Shown: positions 57,926 through 64,000 of the stretch, one piece after another
Layout: each line of letters begins with the position of its first letter
Numbering within the stretch: the first letter of the stretch is position 1
Source of the DNA: Vaginimicrobium propionicum
GTDB taxonomy: Bacteria; Actinomycetota; Actinomycetes; Propionibacteriales; Propionibacteriaceae
Reading direction: 5' to 3'
DNA length: 64,000 nucleotides
Assembly (NCBI RefSeq): GCF_900155645.1
Contig: NZ_LT706985.1
Coordinates: forward strand, 992,001 to 1,056,000
Notes under the pieces: model-generated
The model's database searches: none
What the model was told of the DNA's origin: nothing
What the model saw: only the letters and a program-made list of their open reading frames with translations
Program-made: the position numbers and the translations under genes

Positions 57926-58678
57926 TTATAGCGGAACGACCAAGCGCCGTCCACGATGCTCGATAATCTCGCAATCCATCCCATATACGCGCTTAACCTG
58001 CGCCGCAGTCACCACTTCCATACCGCCGACCGCATCGACAGTCCCGTCTTTCATGAACAGGAAGCAATCACAATAGCGCAAAGAAAGATTGATGTCGTGC
58101 ATAACTGCGGCCGCAGCTATGCCCTGCCGATCAACCTCGGCGCGCACTTCGCGCATAACCTCCTGCCGGTTTGCGGGATCAAGGTTATTAGTTGGCTCGT
58201 CAAGCAACAATGTCTCGGCCTGCTGGACGAACGCGCGAGCCAGCACCATCTTCTGATATTCGCCACCCGACAGCTCGTTGGTGTAGCGGAGTTCGTATCG
58301 AGCCAGGTCAAGCCGCTCGAGCGTGTCAAGGACGATACGATGATCTTCCTGCGAGGGCGCGCCCTGCATATGCGGCCGTCGCCCCAACAACACCGAATCG
58401 TACACGGTAAGCCTGTTCGCATGGCTGTGCTGGGCAACGAAAGCAACTTTCCGCGCCCGCTCCAGACGATGCACCCGACCCAGCGGCACGCTATCAAGCA
58501 GCACTTGGCCAGAAGAGGGGTGCGCGGCTCCAGTCAGACACGACAACAGCGTGGACTTCCCACAACCGTTTACCCCGAGGATCGCCAAAAATGACCCCGG
58601 ACGCACATCGACGTCGACACCGGCCAAGACGGGTGTGCCCGCGCGATACGAGAAATGCACGTCCCGAGCCTGAAGCAT
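57926..58678 (-). CDS. Iron/metallophore ABC transporter ATPase (FecE/FepC type)
   Basis: 250 residues from ATG 58678, overlapping the permease stop as ATGA. Walker A GVNGCGKST, Q-loop region VAFVAQHSH, signature ELSGGEYQKMVLARA, Walker B TLLLDEPTNNLD and the switch His. It energises import by the neighbouring FecCD permease. Base composition here is clearly richer in G+C than the backbone genes. Confidence 0.94.
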   Translation of the reverse strand: MLQARDVHFSYRAGTPVLAGVDVDVRPGSFLAILGVNGCGKSTLLSCLTGAAHPSSGQVLLDSVPLGRVHRLERARKVAFVAQHSHANRLTVYDSVLLGRRPHMQGAPSQEDHRIVLDTLERLDLARYELRYTNELSGGEYQKMVLARAFVQQAETLLLDEPTNNLDPANRQEVMREVRAEVDRQGIAAAAVMHDINLSLRYCDCFLFMKDGTVDAVGGMEVVTAAQVKRVYGMDCEIIEHRGRRLVVPL

Positions 58679-59772
58679 CAGCGGTTCACTCCCTTGAACA
58701 GCAGATAGACGAATATGGGCGCTCCAACGAACGAGGTGATGGCCGAGATCGGCAGTATCAGCGGCGCGACCAGCACGTGGCACAACATGTCGGAAACCAG
58801 CAGCAACCCCGCACCGGCTATGGCCGAGGCGGGTAGCAGATAACGGTAGTCCGAGCCCAAAAGGCGCCGCATGATGTGCGGTGCAACCAGTCCGACGAAG
58901 TTCACGATGCCGCAGAATGCGATGACTGTGGAGGCGACGGCGCTGGCGATAAACATGTTCGCCAGACGCACACGGGAAACCGACACACCCAGGCTATGAG
59001 CCAGGCCTTCACCCGATTCCATGGCATTGAAGTCCCAGCGACAAGCGCGGAACACTACCGCACCGACCAACGTGACCAACGCCATAAGCGCAAGCTGATC
59101 CTTATTCACACGACTCAAATCCCCGAAGGTCCAGAACACCACAGCCGCCACCTGGGAATCTTCCGCGAAATACTGCACGATTGTGGTTCCGGCCGTGAAA
59201 ACCGCAGACAGTGCCACACCAAGAAGCACGATGCTCTCGGGCGTCATCTCGCGGACGCGCGAAAGCAGCAGGATGAGCACCGTGGAGAGCATGGCACCCA
59301 CAAACGCCAGCAGCGCGGTCGTCACGGGGTCAGCCGAGGACACACCCTCATATGCTGCCGATGAGCCGCCTCCCGCGAGCGTGATGATAGCAATGGACGC
59401 CCCAAAAGCGGCGCCTTGCGAGATGCCAAGCGTGCTAGCTGAGGCAAGCGGATTGCGCAGCACGCTTTGGTACGCGCAGCCCGCAAGGGACAGCGCGATG
59501 CCTGCGACCACCGCAGTAAGCACCCGGGGCAGGCGGATGTTTTGCACTGCGGCGACGGTGCGCGCATCCCCTTGCCCGAACAAAGCGAAAAAGACATCGT
59601 GCGCGGAAAGCTGCAGCGAGCCCATCCCCATAGAGGCCACGGCAATTACAGCGACCAAAACGGCGAGCACCGCGATGACGACGCGCTTATGCCGAATATA
59701 GCCCCGGTAGCCGCTGCGGAATGATTCCCCCTGGATAGGAAGGCAGGCACCCGTCAGCTTCTCTTCCTGCAA
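58678..59772 (-). CDS. Iron/metallophore ABC transporter permease (FecCD type)
   Basis: 364 residues, about ten hydrophobic helices, with the FecCD hallmarks LPRVLTAVVAGIALSLAGCAYQ and the RNPLASASTLGIS run, and GIVNFVGLVAPHIMRRLLG near the end. Starts just after the binding protein gene. Confidence 0.94.
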   Translation of the reverse strand: MQEEKLTGACLPIQGESFRSGYRGYIRHKRVVIAVLAVLVAVIAVASMGMGSLQLSAHDVFFALFGQGDARTVAAVQNIRLPRVLTAVVAGIALSLAGCAYQSVLRNPLASASTLGISQGAAFGASIAIITLAGGGSSAAYEGVSSADPVTTALLAFVGAMLSTVLILLLSRVREMTPESIVLLGVALSAVFTAGTTIVQYFAEDSQVAAVVFWTFGDLSRVNKDQLALMALVTLVGAVVFRACRWDFNAMESGEGLAHSLGVSVSRVRLANMFIASAVASTVIAFCGIVNFVGLVAPHIMRRLLGSDYRYLLPASAIAGAGLLLVSDMLCHVLVAPLILPISAITSFVGAPIFVYLLFKGVNR

Positions 59773-59781
59773 GATGGAGCC

Positions 59782-60912
59782 TTACTCGAAGGATAACGCC
59801 TTGAAGTCCATGCCCTTTTCCTGCATGGTCTTGTAGAAATCCACACCGATCAGGGTTGTGTAGATCTCGGAATACTTGGCCGGCAAATCCACATCAGCAA
59901 ACTTGTCGGGGAAGATGGTTGCGCCGATGAAATACGTGTCACAGATGCCAGTGTCGATGTTGGTACCGTTGAAGTTGAAGAACGGCTGCGTGTACAGGTG
60001 GTTCTCCTTGAACGCTTTTAGGCCGTCGAAGAACGCTGTGTTGGCAGCATAGTCGGCCTTCATGAGATCCATGTTGCCGGCGTTGAGGAACATGTAGTCG
60101 GGATCCCAATTGCCGATCTGCTCAAGGTCAACATCAACCGCTGCCTTCTGACCGGTCTGATCGGCGACGTTGTTCGCGCCCAGCTCCACCAGCGGGGCAT
60201 AGTTCGCGTACGTGCCCGTGAAGCTCTTCGCACCCTTGTAGTTGACGGCGCCCACGTAGACACTGGGCTTATCAGCATCGGCAATGTTGGCTGTGCGGGA
60301 CTTCAGATCCTGATCCCATTCCTTCAGCTTCGCAATCACCTGATCAGCATGCTCCTCGGTGCCCAGCGCCTGGGCGACACAGGAAATGGAGTTGTACACA
60401 TTGTCGGTGAACAGCTGGTTTTGATAGGTGATGCCGATGACGGGGATGCCTGTGTCGTTCTGAAGCGCGTCGCACTCCTCAGCACTGCGACTGGAGATGA
60501 TGACATCGGGGTTCAGGCTCATGAGCTGCTCGGCGTTGACGTTTGTCTCCAGAAGATGGTTTCCGTTGCTGGTGGCTGGCAGGCTTGCGAACAGATCCTT
60601 ATGCGCCATGGCGTACGGACGGTTAAGCGCCGGTTCGGTTTCCATCTCGGTAACCGCGATAAGCTTATCCTGCCCACCCGCGTACACGACGAAACGGGCG
60701 CCACTACCGACGGTTGCAGCACTTTTCACGTCAGAAGGCACTTCAACTTTTCGACCGTAGGCGTCAATTACCGTTTTCGTAGCCGAGGAACTTTGACCAG
60801 CCATCGAGGAATTGCTATTCCCTGATGAAACGCAGCCCGCGAGTGCCAGCAAACAAGCGATAACGCAAAGTACCGCGCCCACCGCACGGCTAGCCTTCAA
60901 CTTCTTCAACAT
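59782..60912 (-). CDS. Iron/metallophore-binding lipoprotein (FecB type)
   Basis: 376 residues with lipobox LLALAGC (C27) and a Ser/Asn-rich linker, then a two-lobed substrate-binding fold. Runs include VIDAYGRKVEVPSDVK, LMSLNPDVIIS and WDPDYMFLNAG. Ribosome binding site GAGGGA upstream of ATG 60912. It is the first gene of the operon. Substrate unknown: siderophore, heme or cobalamin are all possible. Confidence 0.92.
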   Translation of the reverse strand: MLKKLKASRAVGAVLCVIACLLALAGCVSSGNSNSSMAGQSSSATKTVIDAYGRKVEVPSDVKSAATVGSGARFVVYAGGQDKLIAVTEMETEPALNRPYAMAHKDLFASLPATSNGNHLLETNVNAEQLMSLNPDVIISSRSAEECDALQNDTGIPVIGITYQNQLFTDNVYNSISCVAQALGTEEHADQVIAKLKEWDQDLKSRTANIADADKPSVYVGAVNYKGAKSFTGTYANYAPLVELGANNVADQTGQKAAVDVDLEQIGNWDPDYMFLNAGNMDLMKADYAANTAFFDGLKAFKENHLYTQPFFNFNGTNIDTGICDTYFIGATIFPDKFADVDLPAKYSEIYTTLIGVDFYKTMQEKGMDFKALSFE

Positions 60913-61554
60913 TCAAGTCCCTCTTTCAACTTTCATTTCGCTCAGTATCAAGCCAATACACAGAATACTCAAACAACCATTTGTATATTACCATCACGAA
61001 ATGCAAAGTGCCTCGCCCTTGTCGGCGCGCAGAGACGAATCGCTCAAATCATTTCAGAACATCAACCACGCGGAAGTTGATTCCAGCGATAAGCGTAAGC
61101 TTAAGAGCCTGTTTCGGCTACTCCCATTCAATCGTTGCATGGCACGTTTTGATGTAGTCAGCGGGGCGGGTGAGCTGGGATTCCCTCTACTCTCCCATCT
61201 CGAAAACCGTGTAGTCACCCTGTAGTCAGCAGTGACTACACGCTCTGTAGTCACCCGAGGAGAGTATTTTCGCCCGATCGAAGAGTGACAGGCCTGGCCT
61301 GCGGAAACACGTTTTAATTGCGTGCAACTGACTACATGGGCGGAAACGGCGCGAATGGGGTGGGGCACTCCCCGATCCAAGAGTGACGATTTCCGAGTGA
61401 AGAATGAAAGCATTGAACTGCGAAAACGCACATTTAGTCGAACGAAGTGACTACATACCGATTCTTCTCACGCCCTACTTAGTCCGGCGAGCATTCGTGT
61501 CTGATGTAGACGGTAAAATTGAGCCATCATTGCAACGTACTACAGGAGACAACA
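60913..61554. other. Gene-free region with repeated GTAGTCA motifs
   Basis: No convincing gene in 640 bp. GTAGTCA or its complement occurs at 61154, 61211, 61222, 61233, 61247, 61329 and 61448. Copies at 61221-61240 form an inverted repeat (TGTAGTCA, GCAG, TGACTACA). A longer pattern also repeats: CGATCGAAGAGTGAC near 61274 and CGATCCAAGAGTGAC near 61373, each followed by a GAAAAC/GAAACAC block and TGACTACAT. Could be regulator sites, an iteron-like array or a decayed repeat element. Confidence 0.6.
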
Positions 61555-61818
61555 ATGGATGATCTATCGGTTGAGGTTGGCCTCACGTGCCCAACTTGCG
61601 GTTGCACGAATTTCGAATCGGAGCAGCCTGGAGAAGATGAAGATTACACCGATGACTGGCCATTCACCTGTGCGCACTGCGGAAGGACCTTTACTCGCAA
61701 GGAGCTCATAGAGGCGAATGCCGAGTCTATCGATGCTGCCGTTGACGATATGCAGGGCGAAATCCTCGAAGCAGCCGCGAAAGAGCTAAAGAAGGCGTTC
61801 AAAGGGTGGAAGATTTAA
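61555..61818 (+). CDS. Zinc ribbon protein
   Basis: 87 residues: LTCPTCGCTNFESE and FTCAHCGRTFTRKEL give two CxxC pairs, followed by a long charged helix (IDAAVDDMQGEILEAAAKEL). AGGAG upstream of ATG 61555. Small zinc ribbons of this sort are found in mobile regions; function unknown. Its stop shares TAATG with a micro-ORF. Confidence 0.75.
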   Translation: MDDLSVEVGLTCPTCGCTNFESEQPGEDEDYTDDWPFTCAHCGRTFTRKELIEANAESIDAAVDDMQGEILEAAAKELKKAFKGWKI

Positions 61819-61889
61819 TGGGTGCTGAGCTTTCGCTTGTCGCCGCATGGGCGCCTATCGTTATCTCCATTGTGAGCCTTATCCTGTAA
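61818..61889 (+). pseudogene. Cut-off small membrane protein, coupled to zinc ribbon gene
   Basis: ATG 61818 overlaps the zinc ribbon stop. The frame encodes MGAELSLVAAWAPIVISIV and a few more hydrophobic residues, then stops where the sequence turns abruptly AT-rich. It looks like the first helix of a small membrane protein whose 3' part was removed by insertion of foreign DNA. It could also be a genuine 23-residue peptide. Confidence 0.45.
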
Positions 61890-61899
61890 CATATGTCCT

Positions 61900-62189
61900 A
61901 TCACATTACATGGCAGGCATCTGGTCCATGAGTTACTCTTGTACAACATATCCAAACGGTGTACTTTTTCCCTCTGTTGTTCCAAGCAATTCTCCTGTAA
62001 ATATCCCCGCATTTAGAAAGGTATTTTAGAGCATCTTGTAAATCTTGTGCTGTTTCTTGTTAATATTCTTCAATTAACATCTTAGAGATTTTGTTTCTGA
62101 TCGCTTTCTTATGGCATAAAAATTCCTCCTGATTAGTTTTTCTTAACCATAATCAGAAGGTTTCTATACACAGAATTTTACACAGTCTC
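61900..62189 (-). mobile_element. IS256-family remnant
   Basis: The right end on this strand begins GAGACTGTGTAAAATTCTGT (complement of 62189 downward), which looks like an IS256-type terminal repeat. About 80 bases further in, the minus strand reads MLIEEY, a stop, then [14 protein letters not shown], matching the start of Mutator-type transposases (LIEEY-TA-D-QDALK). The rest is scrambled and ends near 61900. No intact transposase or second end is visible. Confidence 0.55.
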
Positions 62190-62555
62190 AAATATCTAGT
62201 ACTTCTACTATCTTTTCTCTTTTTTCTTTCATTATAATTTTTTTGATTACTTCTTCATCTAAGTATTTTGAGAAATCATCCAATTCAGATGTTACTTCAA
62301 ATATTATATTATGATTTTTATCACTTAAATCAAAACTCGAGTCATATTTTGTTTTATCTGACCAATAATTCCAATTTATAACTGTCCTTTCATAATATAC
62401 ATAATTTTTTTTTGGAGTTACAAACACTCTTTTATTAATGAGTTTTTTCCATCTTCTGCTTTAAACATTTCAGAATATAATTTTATTCCTTTGAATACTT
62501 TATAATCACTAATAGAATCATTTGAAACATTTAATCTAATGTCTTCATACTTCAT
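62188..62555 (-). pseudogene. Frameshifted AT-rich gene, truncated by the IS256-like end
   Basis: ATG 62555 follows TAAGGAGGTATTTT, a strong ribosome binding site. The frame runs MKYEDIRLNVSNDSISDYKV and stops early. One extra A in the A6 run near 62450 would restore the continuing frame through KRVFVTPKKNYVYYERTVIN to the end. The restored protein has about 122 residues and no recognised family. Its last codon and stop (TGA) fall on the first bases of the IS end, so the original C-terminus is lost. A/T content is very high, unlike both neighbours. Confidence 0.6.
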
Positions 62556-62911
62556 AAAATACCTCCTTATGTTAATCAATTTTACCATATTGAAATGAGC
62601 TGCATGTATGGCTTTTCACTATGCATTCGCAAGTACTCGTTGCGCTTCATGACGTTGCTCGCAACATTACCAGAAACGTACGTAATCACGGATACCGTTG
62701 CGGTTATTAGCGCGACTACAATCGCAGAGTCCAGAGTCGAAAGAGATGCAAAGAAGGCTGCGACTCCAGGGCCGGCAGATTAATCAGAACTGCAGTTCCA
62801 CATGCAACGATAAGCACAATCAAAAGCAGGGCAGTAGCCCTTTAATTATCGGCCATAACTGAGAATTCCTGTTTTTCTCTTCATTAAGAGAGCCCATCTG
62901 GCCGCTCCCAC
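62556..62911. other. Junction from AT-rich insert back to GC-richer DNA
   Basis: No well-supported gene. Composition changes near 62590. A 62-codon frame (62595-62783) ends ISATTIAESRVERDAKKAA, which could be the displaced 3' end of the membrane protein cut at 61889, but this is weak. Confidence 0.3.
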
Positions 62912-63754
62912 TCATATTGCCGCTCCTAGTATCTTCCCCGCGGTCTGGCAGCACTGCGCGAGCTCAATGCCGGCTGCATAGGGATTCTTCTTCGCATACT
63001 TGCTCCACAGCGCGAGCATCGTTTTGTCAGTTGCGACCTCGTCGAGGACTTCCTGCCACCACGTCATCATCTCCGTGCTCCCGCGCTTGGCGCATGTACG
63101 TTTGAGTGCTTCCCGCAACGTGGGGATGTCGCAGCTGCCACCCCTGGTTCGCCAGAGCAGATGTATGTCGTAGAAGTCGCGCGGGCGGGTGTTGGCTACG
63201 CCTCGCGAGACGGCGGTCTCGAGCTTCTCGGCGAGCACCGTCTCGAGTGGATAGGACATCAGGCTGACGCTTCCCCCGTCGAACAGGAGCGGGTAGTCGT
63301 AGACGATGGGGCCGGGCGTGATGTTGTCGCCCGTGGTAACGTCGATTTTGAGAGGCACCGCCATGGGCGGATACATCGCCTTGAGGAACACGCGTATGCC
63401 CGGGTAGTCGTCGGCCTCCCTGATATCCTCGGTGCGGTCGAACTCGAAGGTCCAATCATCGTCGATGCTGACAGCCGCCACCTCGCGGAAAACCTTCTCG
63501 GCGGATTCATGCGTCAGCGTGAAGCCGGTGACCGTCGTGTCGAGGTCCATCGTGGTCCTGGACGCCACACCCACGAGGGAGGAGATGAGCATGCCACCCT
63601 TGATGACGACGTTGTCGTGCCATTTGGATTTCGAGAGGCGCTCGAGGAGCCTCTCGAAGAGGTAGCTCTGCATCAGGGACTGCGCGGGGATGCCCGCTTC
63701 CTTCGCTCTGGCGTTGATGCGCGCTTTGAGCTGCATCGCGTTCTTGGTCCTCAC
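62912..63754 (-). CDS. AbiEii/AbiGii-type nucleotidyltransferase toxin
   Basis: 280 residues with the nucleotidyltransferase core VIKGGMLISSLVG and RTTMDLDTT, then DDYPGIRVF, KIDVTTGD and the C-terminal DFYDIHLLW. This is the AbiEii family, toxin part of a type IV-like abortive infection pair. GTG start overlapping the upstream stop as GTGA. Phage defence is the known role of the family. Confidence 0.92.
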   Translation of the reverse strand: MRTKNAMQLKARINARAKEAGIPAQSLMQSYLFERLLERLSKSKWHDNVVIKGGMLISSLVGVASRTTMDLDTTVTGFTLTHESAEKVFREVAAVSIDDDWTFEFDRTEDIREADDYPGIRVFLKAMYPPMAVPLKIDVTTGDNITPGPIVYDYPLLFDGGSVSLMSYPLETVLAEKLETAVSRGVANTRPRDFYDIHLLWRTRGGSCDIPTLREALKRTCAKRGSTEMMTWWQEVLDEVATDKTMLALWSKYAKKNPYAAGIELAQCCQTAGKILGAAI

Positions 63755-64000
63755 AGCAGCACCTCCAGGTAGTTGCGGATTTTGGTCTCCACTCCGAGGT
63801 TGCGAGCATAGGCAACTAGCTTTATGGGATCCCGGCCCTTTTTCTTAACGTAAGATTGCATCGCCGGAACCACCAGCTGGGAGTCAGGCGTGCCCTGGCC
63901 GCGAACGATGTCGCAGAGCGTCCTCTCGACGTCATACGCCCTGACTATGTTGCCGTATTCCGTCTGGATATCGCAGAGACCGAGGCCTAGGACGTCGTCG
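63751..64000 (-). CDS. AbiEi-type antitoxin (5' end outside window)
   Basis: The frame is open to the window edge and gives the C-terminal 82 or so residues: YDVERTLCDIVRGQG, then AMQSYVKKKGRDPIKLVAYA and a final NYLEVLL. This matches the C-terminus of AbiEi antitoxins, transcription factors that repress the operon. The DNA-binding N-terminus is beyond the window. Confidence 0.85.
   Translation of the reverse strand, partial: DDVLGLGLCDIQTEYGNIVRAYDVERTLCDIVRGQGTPDSQLVVPAMQSYVKKKGRDPIKLVAYARNLGVETKIRNYLEVLL

Noticed and set aside
59183-59701. 172-codon plus-strand frame inside the FecCD permease gene
   Set aside because: Antisense shadow of a well-supported permease in GC-rich DNA where stops are rare.
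61815-62012. 65-codon minus-strand frame across the composition break
   Set aside because: Spans the junction of two unrelated DNAs and shows no family.
63161-63772. 203-codon plus-strand frame over AbiEii
   Set aside because: Antisense to a clear AbiEii gene; no motif and no start context.

Overview
The window reads as a chromosomal contig from a mid-GC actinobacterium, most likely family Actinomycetaceae. This is inferred from gene content, not from a marker gene. The clues are the mycothiol ligase MshC beside a DUF3090 gene, a gephyrin-like Glp protein with a GlpR/SepX-like membrane protein, DUF2469 next to rnhB and lepB, a menaquinone (men) cluster, GTG/TTG starts and a sortase-anchored adhesin. 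The backbone is roughly half G+C. Several stretches differ in composition and gene content.

Layout. 1-4,890 is backbone: the end of ftsH, mshC and DUF3090 (minus), uppP and an aldo/keto reductase (plus). 5,035-10,139 looks like a small island at the 3' end of a tRNA-Leu(GAG) gene, because the last bases of the tRNA recur at its far edge. It carries an internally deleted IS3-family element, a LytTR/DUF3021 regulator-membrane pair, an ImmA/IrrE-DUF4411 toxin-antitoxin-like pair, an orphan cysteine-containing protein and a 40-codon small ORF. 10,403-16,017 is backbone: a GlsB/YeaQ-type membrane protein, a NifB/NifX-like domain protein, dprA, comM (yifB), yraN, DUF2469, rnhB and lepB. 16,266-24,178 is a defence block: an unrecognised gene, a complete type I restriction-modification set (hsdR, hsdM, hsdS) and a MazEF-like toxin-antitoxin pair. 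It is followed by a duplicated 161-bp segment containing the 3' tail of tRNA-Ala(CGC).

24,841-51,570 is backbone again: glpR/glp, 5-formyl-THF cyclo-ligase, a FmdB-type zinc ribbon protein, a SAF-domain protein, UDP-glucose pyrophosphorylase, tRNA-Arg, and the purine genes purL, purQ, purS, purC, purB, purD and purA. Next come the menaquinone genes menE, menA, menC and menD, an MFS transporter, a PRC-barrel protein, a three-gene ABC export system and a cation efflux protein. 51,666-52,349 holds tRNA-Phe, tRNA-Asp, tRNA-Glu and tRNA-Lys. 52,551-57,206 is one 1,551-residue surface protein with a nine-C tract near its N-terminus.

57,333-64,000 is a mosaic. A GC-richer FecB/FecCD/FecE-type iron or metallophore ABC operon ends in a methyltransferase. 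It is followed by a region of repeated GTAGTCA motifs, a zinc ribbon gene coupled to a cut-off membrane micro-ORF, and an AT-rich fragment with an IS256-like remnant and a broken gene. The window ends in an AbiEii/AbiEi pair.

Many genes overlap by ATGA, GTGA or TAATG, so translational coupling is common: purS/purQ, the men genes, comM/dprA, hsdR/hsdM/hsdS, and the ABC operons. Nothing here is clearly a new defence system. The best leads are the tRNA-Leu island, the unassigned genes leading the restriction operon, the possibly phase-variable adhesin, and the repeat-rich and AT-rich mosaic at the right end.
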